A stretch of 64,000 nucleotides of DNA. Source: Litoditis marina (taxonomy: Eukaryota > Nematoda > Chromadorea > Rhabditida > Rhabditidae). Shown one piece after another: positions 24,652 to 39,600 of this stretch; position 1 is the first letter of the stretch, and each line of letters opens with the position of its first letter. The notes beneath the pieces were generated by a model, which saw only the letters and a program-made list of their open reading frames with translations, was not told the DNA's origin and ran no database searches. The stretch is taken from contig OZ038433.1 in assembly GCA_964036275.1 (NCBI GenBank), positions 18,420,257 to 18,484,256 on the forward strand. The letters are read 5' to 3'. A program made the translations under genes and the position numbers.

Positions 24652-27600
24652 TGAACGCACAGTGTGAATGGGGTTGGAAATATCACAAAGAAACCCACTC
24701 CTGTTTCCAGGTTGGTTTGTTGTCGTTCAAACATTTTTCATAGCTACTCATCAAATCGTTTGGGACACCGGTATATAGGTTTCTTAACGAGCGGAGCCCT
24801 CATCAGCGCTATACATACCTGCAAATTATTGATCTGCACACTAACTCATCTGTTTGCAAGATGTTCACCACGCTCTCACAACGCGTTTTGTAATCTCCTG
24901 TTGTGTCAACAATCAGCAACTGGGAACGTCAGTTTTAGTAGGTAGATGTATGAGCATAGTTATGTGGAACGCGTACAGGGCATGCCCAGTGCAAGCTCGA
25001 CATTCGCAGCAGTATAATGTATTTACACTACATTTCGATCAGCGAGCTCGGCACAGTTGTTAAGTTACTGCGGGAATATGACGGATCAAACTACAAACAC
25101 AACGGTTAAGAGAACAATGTACAGTTCCACTCGCACTTCCCGGAACGAACCCTACACGTTTGTCTCAGATGTTCCATAAAACCGGAAACTTCTTCGATGC
25201 GGACACTTTCTGTCATTCTCAGGGAGGTCATCTGGCGATGCTCAAAACCAGAGGCGAGACCGAATTCGTAAAAGGTATAATTGACGATACATTGAGACAA
25301 TACTATTTTTTAATTACAAAATGGGTGCAGAGAGTCAGGCTTTGAGAAAAAATTGTTCTTCAGATACTTTTATTTTGCGTTGAATACAGAAACATTTTTG
25401 ACATTTCTGAAAAAGTATGAATGCGCAAAGTCGCACGACGGCTAGTATATTACTACCAACTATACTAAAACAAGGGAGGGCGCCGGCGGCTGAAGCCGCC
25501 TACTCCTTCCTTTTGAGCCTAGGTTGGCGTGAGCTTCCTGGCTTTCTTTTTTCTGAACATAGAGCGTGGAACTGCTCCCTAACATAGGGCGCGGGAGTAT
25601 CCCTCCAAATAGATCGCGGAATTTCTTATTACCACAGGGCGCGGGCGTTTTCCTCCACATTGTGCGCGGATTTTTTTCCCTAACATAGGGCGCGGGAGTT
25701 TCCCTTAACATGGAGCGCGGAATCTCTTGCTAACATAGGGCGCGGAAGTTTCTTTTAACATAGAGCGCGTAATTTCTTTCTAACATAGGGCGCGAGAGTT
25801 TTCCTTAACATAGAGCGCGGAGTTCCTTCCTTGGGCGCGGAAGTTTCTTTTAACCGAAATTCCTTCCCAACATAGGGCGCGGGAGTTTCCCTTAACATAG
25901 AGAGCGGAATTCCTTTCTGACATAGGGCGCGGGAGTTTCTTTCAACATAGAGCGCGGGCTTTTTTTCTAACATAGGGCGCGGGACTTTCCCTTTACATAG
26001 AGCGCGGAGTTCCTTTCTAGCGCGCGGAAGTTTCTTTTAAACGAAATTCCTTCCTAACATAGGGCGCGGGAGTTTTTTTAACATAGAGCACGGATTTTTT
26101 CCTAACATAGGAAACGGGAGTTTCCCTTAACATGAAGCGCGGAATCCCTTGCTAACATAGAGGGCGGAATTTCTTTCTAACATAGGGCGCGGGAGTTTCC
26201 CTTAACATAGAGCGCGGAGTTTCTTCCTAGGGCGCAGAATTTTTTTTAAACTTAATTTCTTCCTAACATAGGGCGCGGGAGTTTCTTTTAACATAGAGCA
26301 CGGATTTTTCCCTAACATAGGGAGCGGGAGTTTCCCTTAACATAGAGCGCGGAATTCCCTCCTAACATAGGGTGCGGGAGTTTCCCTTAACATGGAGCGC
26401 GGAATCCCTTGCTAACATAGAGGGCGGAATTTCTTTCTAACATAGGGCGCGGGAGTTTCTCTTAACATAGAGCGCAGAGTTTCTTCCTAGGGCGCAAAAG
26501 TTTTTTTAAACGAAATTTCTTCCTAACATAGGGCGCGGGAGTTTCTTTTAACATAGAGCACGGATTTTTCCCTAACATAGGGAGCGGGAGTTTCCCTTAA
26601 CATAGAGCGCGGAATTCCTTCCTAACATAGGATGCGGGAGTTTCCCTTAACATGGAGCGCGGAATCCCTTGCTAACATAGAGGGCGGAATTTCTTTCTAA
26701 CATAGGGCGCGGGAGTTTCCCTTAAAGAATCCGTCCCGCTTTAATTTTGACCTTTGAGTTAACAATCTGACCCTATGGCAAATAAAAAACTATTATCAAA
26801 AATATATACTTTTATATCCCTATCTTGCTTCGTTTTCTCAGAAAACCGGCTTACGTAATGACACCGATAGGGAAGTTGCGTACGAGGTATGCTCAAAATA
26901 GCCGATAGAAGTGCAAAAATGATTTCAAAACAATCTATCACATGCGACTACACAATTGGAGACTAAAAAATCAAAATAAATCTGGATGTAAATGAACCAA
27001 GTCAAATTGCGTCACAGTGAAAATGTTCATACCCCATTCTTTATTGCTAGACGTTATGCAAATTTTACAAATTTGCAATCAGAAAGTTTTTTCATGGTCA
27101 ACGGGAAACCATTAAGAAACTTTTTTGAGCTTTTTAAATTTTTCGTGAAACTCAAATTAGAGAGGAACGGTTTCTTTAACATAGAGCGCGGAGTTTCTTC
27201 CTAGGGCACAGAAATTTTTTTAAACGAAATTCCTTCCTAACATAGGGCGCGGGAGTTTTTTTTTTAACATAGAGCAAGGATTTTTTTCTTTCCTTCGAAA
27301 TTCCTTCCTAACCGAAATTCCTTCCTAACATAGGGCGCGGGAGTTTTTTTTTACATAGAGCAAGGATTTTTTCCCTAACATAGGGCGCGGGAGTTTCGTG
27401 TAGCCGGAATTCCTTCCTAACATAGGGCGCGGGAGTTTTCCTTAACATAGAGCGCGGAATTTCTTCCTAAGATAGGGAGCGGAAGTTTTACTTAACATAG
27501 AGCGCAGAATTCCTTCCTAACATAGGGCGCGGGACTTTTCCTCAACATGGAGCGCAAACATTCTTCCTAACATAGAGCGCGGGATTTCTTCCCAATATAG

Positions 27601-30600
27601 AGCACGGGAGTTTCCCTTAACATAGAGGCGAAAGTTCTGTCTAACACACGCAAGATTTTTCTCTGGAAGTTATGGTACACCTTTTCCATCCCATTAACAA
27701 CTGGAAATGAAATCCATCCAGCTCACGTTCGCTCACGGCTTTTCTTAGTTTTCAGCAAACAGTGCATTTGCTTCAGTTTTTCCCCATTTTTTGACTAAAA
27801 GTGCAGGAAAAAGGCTCCAGACAAACAAACAAACAGAAAAGGCGAATTATAGAAATGAACAAGGTATGTCGCCGGCGGCTAAAGCTGACTCCGCCTCCCT
27901 TGATTTCTTTCCAGGCGGGCGAGAGCTTCCAGGCATTCAATTTTCTATTTTCTCTGTTTGCCGAAATCTGTTTTTTTTAGAGGCGCGGGTGTTTTCCTAG
28001 AGATGAGGCGTGACTGACAGTACTCCCTAACAGCGCGCAACAGTACTCCCTACATAGAGCGCGACAGTTATTTCCAACATAGAGCGCGACAATCCTCCCT
28101 AACATAGAGCGCAACAGTTTTCTTGAACTTAGAGCGCGACAGTTATCTTCAGCACAGAGCGCGACATTTCTTCTCAACATAGAGCTCGACAGTCCTCCCT
28201 AACATAGAGCGCCACACTTTACCTTAACATAGAGCGCGACACTTTACCTTTACATAGAGCGCGACAAGTTACGAACAGAAGTTCGTATAAATAGTCAAAA
28301 GGCAAAAACACAGGTAAAAACGTGGTAGAAAACCACTGTGGACAGAACAAAAGAATGGGACTTTACTTTATATAGAAACAAAATACAAAAATACTACAAA
28401 GGAGACACGGAAAAACCTCACCCGAAACTAGAAAACAAACACCAAGAGACAAGAAGTAACTTAAACTACAGACCGCCTGTCTAAATTGCCTCAGCCGTGA
28501 TATTGCCCCAGGCGTTGACTGTGACGACATTACGTACTACATTATTGCAACGACGGTAATAAATTAACACAAGCCAATATCCGAATATCCCCGGGGGTCC
28601 GGTTGCCTGGTCCCCAGGCAGAGAAAAAGGTATACAGGATGAAAACAACAACGATATGAATGCCTTATGGCCTCAATGAACCAAGAAAATGACGTGATAT
28701 GAATGTGCCCTACGGCGCAAAGGAAACAATACACGGAAACTATGCTCGAAAGCATCACGGAAATAGAGTACACGGTAACTATGCCCGAAGGCATCAAGGA
28801 AATACAACACACGGTAACTATGCTCGAAGGCACCAAGAATAGCATACACGGAGACCATATGCCCGGAGGCACCACGGAAATATCATTACACGAAACCATG
28901 ATAGCGATAACGATGAAACTGATCTGATGTCGGCAATATTTCAAACCGGAGGGGACGAACGCGATATTCGTCGACGATCCTCATTGCAAACGATCTTGGT
29001 GTTGTCTGTTGTGCTTGCCCGTTGGCCATGAAACCTGGTTGCTGTTGAGCAAGAGTGCCAACGCCGTATCCTTGATATGGCTTTTCCATCATATATTGCT
29101 GCTGAGGTAGTGGTTGTTGTTCTTGCCTCCAACCTCCGGCATCACTAGTTTGTTGTAGCTTCCTACAATCTTTCTTCACATGTCCTGGTTTCCCACAGTG
29201 AAAACACACCGGTTTTCCAGCTGGGTCCACCCATCCCGTTTTCTGTACTGATGCCGCCTCATTCTTGCCACCTCCTGACCTCATCGACATCTTTGTCCGC
29301 TCGAGTGTCAACGCCATGTCCTTCATTGTGTCGTACACGGTATCCGTCTCTGCAGTTTCCATCAACTGAGCTAGATGGAAAGAACCATCCCAATCTGCCA
29401 ATTGTTTGTAGAGCATTTCCGCTCTCATGAAAGAAAGAGACTTTGATGAGCGACCCGGTTCCGCGCGTGATGACAGTTTCTCCAATTCGAGACAGAATTG
29501 GGCTACAGTTTGACCTTGATGCATTTCTAGTGTCCTTAGCCTTTCCACAGGTTTCAGTCTTGCCACCTTCTCAGTACCTTGCAATCTAACTCTCATTGCT
29601 TCCACTAAGCCATCAAACGATCCACCTCGGTCTTGTTCTGACAACGTTGCGTAATGTGCCTTTGCATTACCACTCAAAAAATCTTTCAGGAGCGGTTTGA
29701 GCTGTGTGTCATTCCAATAACTTCTCGGATATCGAAGCAGAAAACCCTCCACAAACTCCTTCCATTTCTCTCCTTTTTCTCCACTGAACGGTTCCAGTTT
29801 TGGTACCGCTTGCGATTTCAATAGTTGAACCAGTGCCTGTGTGATCCCATCTGGTTCATGATTCATGTTGTTTGTCTGTCTGTGTACTCTTGCTGTTCGA
29901 GTATCCCAACCACTAGTACGTCTTTGAGCCATGTCATGATCCAGCAAACCTTCAATCGTACCATGTTCGGAGGCTACTTGTGATCGTGTTCTCCGTTGTG
30001 ACTGCCTCTCCCGTAACCTTTGTTGGTGTAGGCTGCCCTGTTCCCCAGCTGGATTGAGTTCCGCTCGCGTTTCTATCCAGTACTTCTCTTCCTCATCAAT
30101 CTCTGTCAACAAGTCTCCATTCTCATGTAGCAGAATGTCCTCATCCGGTGAAATTCTTTGAGAATCATCGCTGTGGTCCATATTTCTGAAATCCTCGACT
30201 TCCTTTTCCAACTTTTCACACTCTCTCACAATTTCTTCTTCCTCGCACTCAAAAGCATGGGTCAGAGAATCTAGTATTTCCTGTTTCTCCTGCGCTACTT
30301 CCACTACTTCTTCTCGTTCACACTCCCAAATCTCACACAGTTCCCTCACTCTTGTTTTATCAGCCTTTGCTCGTTCCAATACTGTTCTGAGATCTTGCCC
30401 TGATTGTACATTTAAGTATCTCAGCCCTTCTGCAAGTCCCTTCTCCACCAATCCTTTTCCTCTGTACCTTTTCAGACTACTGCGTAGAACTTGCATGATT
30501 TCAGCCACTTGATCCTGAATAGGCTTCATGATTGTATCCCTGACCTCTTCTTGAGTCAATTGTGATATAACATTTTCCACTGTTGTCATTATTTTGGCAA

Positions 30601-33600
30601 TAAATTGCTCAAACACGGCAAGATCTTTCGCTTGTAACATCACTCCTGTTGTGCCGTTTCTTTGATCTGTACCAGTGTTACGTGTGAACAAACTCGATAC
30701 TCCAGCACTGATAGGTTCTGATAATCCATCCGTCGGATTCAATTCCCCTTGTGAGTGTTGTGTCGCTTGGGATCCATTCACTGCCATTGTGTGATACCCT
30801 TGAGAATGCATTACAATATACTGTCTCAGAACCTCTTCAAAATAGTTGTGAATGTTGTCTCCGAACCGCACGCAATATCACCAAATTGAAAATTTGGGCA
30901 GCACTTCCCCTAAGGAAAAGGCTTTACCAGAAACTCAACTGGGCGCTATTACGCGGGGATCGGCGACAATACTTACGATAGACTCTCTACCTAGTATTTC
31001 ACAACAAACGATGTTAAGATTTTCTCTGATCGGTTTTACCCGCACCAGTGACGAAGATCTGATCGGTTTTACCCGCACCAGTGACGAAGATCTGATCGGT
31101 TTTACCCGCACCAGTGACGAAGATCTGATCGGTTTTACCCGCACCAGTGACGAAGATCCTCTCTGATCAGTTTTACCCGCACCAGAGAAGATGAACCAGA
31201 TATTTTTGCCTAATGAGCGGTTCGGCCCCCAAGTTACGAGCGGAAGTTCGTATAAATAGTCAAAAGGCAAAAACACAGGTAAAAACGTGGTAGAAAACCA
31301 CTGTGGACAGAACAAAAGAATGGGACTTTACTTTATATAGAAACAAAATACAAAAATACTACAAAGGAGACACGGAAAAACCTCACCCGAAACTAGAAAA
31401 CAAACACCAAGAGACAAGAAGTAACTTAAACTACAGACCGCCTGTCTAAATTGCCTCAGCCGTGATAATTTCGCACCGGCATAGACAGGAAATTAGGATG
31501 GGAAAAGGTGGTGGTGGTGGAGTGATCCTGTCTACACCGGGCGAGGACTATACTGTGAAAACGCTTGCAACTTAAAATACCGGGAAAGATGCAGGCTAAT
31601 TCGACACCAGTATTTAAGCCTGCATCTTCTCCGGTATTTTAAGCTGTTCAGGCTGGCGCGCGCTGGGTGCCTGCCATGCCATGTAACTTAAAATACCGGG
31701 GTCGTTTGCAATTAAAATTACCGGGTTCCCCGAACCAAAAACCTTCCTTCCCAAACTTTTCCAGAACAGAAACCAACAAATTTCAGTTCTAATATCTTCA
31801 TTAATTGTGACAAAATAAACAATAACGAAGAGAAAACATAGATAAACTAAAAATCCGAGAGAAACCAAAATAACTCCAATAAGTAAATACAAAAGGAATA
31901 GTATGAAAATTAAAAGACCTAGAACACGGTTAGTGAATGATAACAAAAACACATGAGTAAAAACAGTTTTTAAAACAAAGAGAACCCATGGATATACAAA
32001 CGTTTGTACAAAAAACATCATTTGTTCGTCCATAATGAAGCAACGGTTGAGATCATTGTTATAGTTATAAATAGTCTCTCGAAAGAAAGTCCTTTAAAGA
32101 AAGACGATTATGTGGTCCAATCGCAACGCTTCAGTCCTTTAAACCGCAATATATTTTTCAATTGCAGTTTAAAGGACCGATGTAACGGGATTGGTCCACA
32201 TAATCGTCCTTCTTTAAATCAAAAATTAAGTGACTAATGACAAAAGCAATCTGTTGATAATGAAAAAACAAAGTGTTCATAATGAAAAAAAACAAAGAGA
32301 AAGACTAGAAAACATGATAAACCTGTGATCAACGTAGCAGAATAATATTGCGATGGCTCTTCTTATTGTGCTTCTCACGGCCACCCTGAAGAAATGTGTA
32401 TCAATTATATATCATATACCAGAAACAACCCGAACGTATGATGTTCATGTCAATATGGGGCTTGTTGATTAATAATTTGTTAATATCTCGTATCTTATTA
32501 CCAATAAATATGATGAAATTCGGTGAAATTTCTCTCTGTCACAGCGAATCACACATTACATGTAGTGTAAACATTCGCGAGATGTTCTGAGCAATCAAGT
32601 AACATGTAACACTTGGATGTTTACAGAAAAGTGAAAATGCGAAAAATATACCCCGATATTGGAACAATATCTAGACATTGAAAAGTAACTGTGAACTGCT
32701 GATGTGAACGAACGCAAGCATTTTGAGCAGTTTCCAGATTTTGGAAACACTTCGTTTACTTAGATGTTCATCCCTTCTAGTCAAGAGAAACGAGAGATAA
32801 AAAATGAGAAAAGAGGAACAAACCTTCTCAATATATTATCCGGACTCGAACCAAGCAAAATCCTCTCGAAAAAGTAAATCTAATCCAACGAGACTACCAC
32901 GAAGTCTACGATTTGACGGCAATAACGAATCTACCTGAAAGACCTGCCTATTTTGATGAAAAACTTTTGATGAACGAAAAAAGAGATATGTGTTCACTTT
33001 TTCCCCGCAGGACAAGGTTCTATCAAAAACCGAGGCAAATTTGAAACTTGGCAAAAACGCGAAAACCGAGCCTCTTTTATGAGTTTCCTACTTATTCTGT
33101 GGTGCTGGCGTGCTGGTGAACTGTTTGCCTGAGTGCGACAATATCAGATTTATAATGAAAAACAAAGGGAGAAACGAACTTCAAACCAAGAACCTAACTG
33201 TCGTAAAAACACAAAAGTTGATGTTTAGTTATCTAATAACGTACCTGAGCTCCTGAATCAGAAACATCGATCGACCCAAATATTTTCCAAAACCAGTTCA
33301 ACATTAGAGTAGAAGGAATAGGAGCGGAATACCAAAAACTGAAAAAAAAAACATTTGAATCCTGTGAAGGCTGGTGAGGTATGCATATTCTTGCAAAAAG
33401 AGACCCGTTTCTCAACCTAAACACTAAATTATGTCCAGCTTCATGGTTGCCGGTTTGAATAGTTCTGGTACTTGGAGCAACCTGGAAGCAATCCGCAGTG
33501 CTCCAAGCAATCTGGTACCACTTATGTTCACAGAAAAGTAGAGTTACTGGCCTACTCACTTTTAATTCAAACTTAAATCGCCTAATTTTAATCGGAAACG

Positions 33601-36600
33601 GGTCCTTTTAGAACAGTAACACCTTACTGGTATGTGCTTTCAGTGAGACGCAACGCCGCGATAGTGCTTTTGAGGAAGACAGAAAGAATGCGGAGCTGTG
33701 TAAACTAATTGTTTTAATAACAGCCAGATTGAAGGCATAACACTAACAACCTAGCAACGTACCTAAACTCCTGGATCACAGTTCAGAACAATGCCGAACT
33801 TGAAAGCAGGTATTATGAACTGATAAATCGACCCACTCGCGAAAGGGCGATCATAGTAAAAGAAATACCAACATACAGTCGAGTAGTTAGAACTGGAACT
33901 GAAAAAAAAACCATTTCAACTGATTAGTAAATATTTACCATGATTGACTGAATTCAGACTGTCTCAAAATAGACCGCCTTTGCATGATACGTAGGCAAAA
34001 CTTTCCGATATGGGCGAATGAAAGTCCGCTTTTCAAAAATGTTTGTTACTTGGGCATTAATATTAATGTTATGAACATTGAACTCTCAAACGATCAAGTT
34101 TTCTCAGATAGGACAAAGACGTTCTTTTTGAAGTCCCTTGGTTTCTTGGTTATGAAGCATAGCTGAAATAAACAGGGCAAGTACATCTGAGAAAGGAAAG
34201 GGGCGAATAGGATGATGATCTGATGGCTATCGAATATTTCACCATCAACGGACATCTTTAGTGAGAAAAAAACAGTTAGAGAAACAGCTGAGGAGTTGAC
34301 TTTATATAGGTCGGGTGGTTTGGTCTAAGATGGTCCAATTCCCCCCGTTGTAAGAGATTGTTGAGAATTGAGAACATGCTCAACTTTATAACGCTGCGTC
34401 ATTTAAAACACTATGAAATTGTCTTCGTGAAACCTCTTGCTCGTCAAACCTAACTTAGAAACTAGAAATGACATGAGCATGTCGTGTTACTCCCACGCAA
34501 ACGGCAATCGAAATATGTGCCTAGCTACACACGAACTAACTCTCATCAGTAAGAGAATGTCAATATTAAACTGAGTGTGAATATGACTGTTGTATAATGA
34601 GACTGACTGACTGACTCACCTTCAAACGTCTTGAAACAGGATCCACGAATTTTGTTGGCTTAATTTTATATTCATCCGCTAGACAGAAGCAATACGAAAC
34701 TTCCAGCATATTTAATCCAGTGAATAGTGGAATAACTGAGAAAGTTGCCTAAAAGTAAATACAAAGTTAAAATGACAAAAATTACCAGGCAAAACCACGT
34801 TTCAGAAGAGAAAGCCCAAATTCGAGATTTCGCAACGTTAGGCAATGATTAACAACCTTATATGCTCCTGAAAACAGTTTTTAAATAATTCACACAATTA
34901 AATTAAATGATAAAAACAAATGTAAACAAAAAAAATTGCGGCATCGGCACTGAAAAATATTTCGTTGAAATAAGCAGCGGTATCCACAATTGCGCCCATC
35001 AATCTGCTGGCGCATACTTCGTGCGCCAAGCCGTCTGGACTGACCCCGGTATTTTTAGTTACAAATCGAGCGAGCCCGGTATTTTAAGTTACAAAATTGG
35101 CGAGTCCGGTATTTTAAGTTGCAGTGGTTTTTCAGAGTACTTGCCACTAAGCTATTGTTTTAGAACAGATAGATTATAACAAGTTTCCAACCAATAGTTT
35201 ACCTTTTGACTACGCACGACTTACTGTGGCGTACGTAGTTATTGAATTACACAAAAACTATACAAAACACTTTTGAATAATATGTTTCATATACAAAATA
35301 AACACACGAATACAATAATAAACAAAAGATTTAATCGATAATTTCGTGTTTTCGTTTCTAGTTGTATTTCGATGTATTACTCGATTCTAGTTCTCGTTTC
35401 GCTTATATTTTAGGTAGCGATATAGAAAGTCTAATTATATAAGAAGAACTTAAATATATTTCGATTTCATACTCGTTCCTGTCTCGATTCGGTCACTTTT
35501 TAGGCCGCGATATAATAAACGATTGACGGCTCTGATTGGCGAGCTGGAGAAAACTTAGCTCCGAGCCATTCTAGACGCCTGCGCATCTAACTGTGCGCGG
35601 CGCGCGTTTGAATATACAGTTTCGGCGGAATACGTACTTTGTCGCCGCGACAAGCTCCCCACTGACAAGAAGAATGCTATTCCGAAACTGTTGCGCTATC
35701 GATATCATATACTAAGTGAACTATATCTCGTCCGTCTGAATCTGAGCACACTCCGGTATGGTAGTCGGATAATTCGTGTGACAGACTGTGTTTGGAATCG
35801 GTGCTAGTCTTAGATTGGTTGAATTAGACCTCGAAATGGATATATCGATACATATAGACTAGAATGATCGATGTGAATCGGTTATCGTATTAGAGAAATG
35901 GTACAGGAATTAATCTATCAACAATACGAAACTAAAACAGAAATGTAAACTGAGAAAATAATCAATCAAGGAGAACCAACAAATAGAGGTATCCAAGCAT
36001 CCAATTTGCTAACAGCTGACCGTCTTCTTTCCATCTCCAAGATTCAGTCGTGAATCATGCCGTCCATCCGCAGTACCGCATCTATCGTCACATTGTTTCG
36101 ATTACGTCGGGTACATCGATCTTGGTAGCATGATCGATATGACCTAAAACATTTAGGTCAACCTCCCCACTTTCACAGAACATAATCGATTTCGAAGCTT
36201 TTAGGTATGATAGAGTTGATTAGTGATGACTCTTGATTCGAAAATACTAAGAACATAATGTCCTAGTATGGTTATCACTGCACTCGGTTGTAATAATTAG
36301 CAGATTGGTGGTCGCTACTGAGGCCCTTGAGACAACCTCCCAACTTTCGCATTCTCTCTCGTTGCTCTGATATAGTAGGAAATCGATGACAGTAGAAAGC
36401 TATGTGACCTACTTCGCTACATGGAAAACATATTCTGACATCGTTACTCGGTGCAGGTATATTTCGAACATTTGGATCGCTATGTTCGAGATAAGTTGAC
36501 TCGATATAACTGGTGCGATTTTTCGAATGGTCAACTGCCTGCCGCCTGCAGCGTCGCGTAGTTTGATGACAAAAGTTGGCTCAGATTAAAAAAGCTTTCT

Positions 36601-39600
36601 GACTAACTGCTCACGGCTACTTCTATCACTTCTGATAATCGATTTCGGAAACTTTATTTGAATTGGAGTCGGGGTTGGCCGGTTGAAATTGGAATATGGT
36701 ATATGAGAAACTTTCTCTAACTAGGTCTCGATGACTTAAATAGTTGAATGAAACAAGATACTCACTCGTTAGACATCATAATAAAGACTCATCTAGTCGA
36801 GACTCGATGCATTCAGTATACTTATCAAGTAATCGATTGCCGCCGCTACGCCTCGCTTATAATCGATACAATCATAATGATTCAATAATAATTTAGCTTA
36901 ATCGATTGATAATTTCGATCAATAAAATAATCTTCAAAACTTTCGATTTGATAATAAACTCACTTGATCTCATATAACAGACAACAAGAGAATCTCATAA
37001 AACACTACGACTAAATTCGCTCTGATTCGATTTCGGGATATTTAGTAAAATCCCTCAATTTTGAAAATATAGTTCGATTCGGTTACGTCACCCCTGTGGG
37101 TATTATCGAGTCACCGCAAAATTTGCATTTCGATTCATAAATAAATTGTCATATTCGCTCTGATATGATCCAAATATAAAAAATCGATCATCGGCTGTCA
37201 ATAATTATAATCGCTCGATAACAGTAGTAGTAACCTAGGACACAAAGGTTCACGTGATCTCCAAAAATACTTGATGTTAGTTCTAAGAAAATAGAACCGA
37301 AAAATAGTAAGTAAAGAAGTTGTATAGAACCTAGAAGCTATATAGAAGTTTATTCGGTGAAACATGAGTTGCAAGTCTCAGTTTCGATTCAATTCGTCGG
37401 GCAATTCGATCTCTATAACTAAATAGGGTGATTCTAGAGTCTGAGATAGCTAGTCGCTGGTATTTGTGTCAAATTATCAGACCACACTATATATTCGCTA
37501 GATCGCTAGTAAGGTAGTACCATACATAATTCACTGGTAGTTCGATAATTTAGAAAAACGAAAGTCATTGATTTGATATTCACTGAAAGTCACAAAGTCA
37601 CTAATAATCGCTACTAAATGTGAATACACCGGTATATAATCGATGAAATATCAAGTCACAGGTCACTGAGAAAGGTACGAGTCGTTCGGGTACGGAAACT
37701 CGCTGAATTTTGAAGTTCTGAGTGTTAATTCGTTATCGATGAGAAACTAGTAGATTTGGAGAGCTCGAAATGTCTCTCCGGAGTCATTGAAACATGACAG
37801 TCACTAAATACCAAGTCGCTAAGAGTCATTATGTGTATGACAGTCACTAAACACTGTCTCAAAGAGTCATTATGAAAATGACAGTCACTAAATATCGTGG
37901 AGAGCTCAAAATGTCTCTCCGGAGTCATGGAAACATGACAGTCACTAAAAGCGAAGTATCTTGAATTATTCGAATTATGACAGTCACTGAATGTGAAGTC
38001 TAGGGAGTCATTAAAACAAATGACAGTCACTGAGTATGAATATGAAGTATAGGTAGTCATTGATCAAATGACAGTCACTAAAGGCTAAGTCGCTTGAATC
38101 GTTCGAATTATGACAGTCACTGAATGTGAAGTCTAGGGAGTCATTAAAACAAATGACAGTCACTGAGTATGAATATGAAGTATAGGGAGTCATTGATCAA
38201 ATGACAGTCACTAAAGGCTAAGTCGCTTGAATCGTTCGAATTATGACAGTCACTGAATGTGAAGTCTAGGGAGTCATTGGAACGAATGACAGTCACTGAG
38301 TATGAAGTATAGGGAGTCATTGAAACAAAATGACAGTCACTGAGTATGAGTATTTGTTGTTCGATAATCGATAAAAATGCAAGTAACCGAGGAAAATGTA
38401 TTCTAATTCTCTGAAGTAACTGATGACCGTTGATAGTCGCTATTGTGAAATTATCACTAGAGAATAAGTGAATGAATTTTTCTACTTTCTAGTCGCTTAT
38501 GTGGACAGTCAGTGAAATGATTGTTTCGAAAGTGTGTCTGCATCATGATTAGAAATCGTCAATAAACTCGATAGTTATTAGACAGGATGGTATCTTATAC
38601 ATTTGCACTAATTAGGAGCCGAATCAAAGTTGCTGATGAACTCGATGAATAAATTTCACTAGATAGTCGTTGATTTGAAATGGTATTCGTAACAGGGTAT
38701 TCGATTACATCAACTTTGAGTCAATTTCCAGACTCGTACTAGTATGACCCTTGCAAAAGTACACATAGCGTGAATTAATGTAACCAATTATTCGAAGAAA
38801 AATTGGAACTGTTTTCTCGATAGTGATATATAGGTTTAGTTATGATGCGCTACTCGGTGAACATTTTTACACCCTCGATCTCTTTCTGAATTGAAGTGGG
38901 GTTTGATTCGAAATTTGATACATTAAATAATAGGTATATTAAGAAATTTGTTAGAGATGCTGGTCATCATGAATTCAATAGAATTGATATTATAAAAGTT
39001 GCGCAAAAAAGGAAAACGATTGAGCGAAACTCAAGCTTTAGCACATTTTACTATACTAAAAAGGGAATTCTGATTTCGATTTGGCTGAGTTAGTGTCCTA
39101 GGTATAGTGTAAAGGGTGAATATCTTAGTAACAAAGAGAACAAAAATAATCTGCAGCCCAGGAAAAACAGTAATCTGCCACATAACTGCTAAGCCTGGTT
39201 TGCAAAACTAGCTTGCTCAAATTGCTACGAAAAGAAATAGTCGGGTATACTACTATTATCGATACATTCGTTAACTTCTCGTGTAACTCGCTCTCAGTCC
39301 AAATATCGGTGAAACTATCATGAATGAATCAATCGTACAAAGAAAATCGCTCTACCAATAGCTACTTAAATGAACATGATACAAGATAATAACAAAACAA
39401 GCAAAAACCAACCTGCGTCCAGATGAGTGTTCCTCCTTCCATTGAACTGTTCCATCATGTCCGTTCACAATCGGTGTGAAGTGTCATCTAATATGTAGAA
39501 CGACTGGTCGAATCTTCCATCCATGAGTGGCGATCCCACTTGATCACTGAAAGTGTTTCGATTCGTTTCCATTTGAGTCGTTTTCGCTCTCGTTTTTGAC

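Larger units (their letters stand above)
31553..35137. mobile_element. TA-flanked 3.6 kb DNA transposon with subterminal repeats
   Basis: Imperfect inverted ends of ~32 bp (CTGTGAAAACGCTTGCAACT... and the complement of ...AGTTGCAGTGGTTTTTCAGAG), both running into TTAAAATACCGG. Additional copies of AACTTAAAATACCGGG lie just inside each end (~31690, ~31712; ~35045, ~35085). The element is flanked by TA on both sides. The empty site survives at 40590-40600 (ACTATACTTG), proving insertion into LTR-element sequence with TA duplication, as in Tc1/mariner-type transposons. No DD-E transposase was seen. The interior instead carries spliced-looking minus-strand exons. Confidence 0.8.

Noticed and set aside
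25460..25973. Minus-strand frames rich in APYV/ALC repeats over the minisatellite
   Set aside because: Repeat translation; unit length and drift show no coding constraint.
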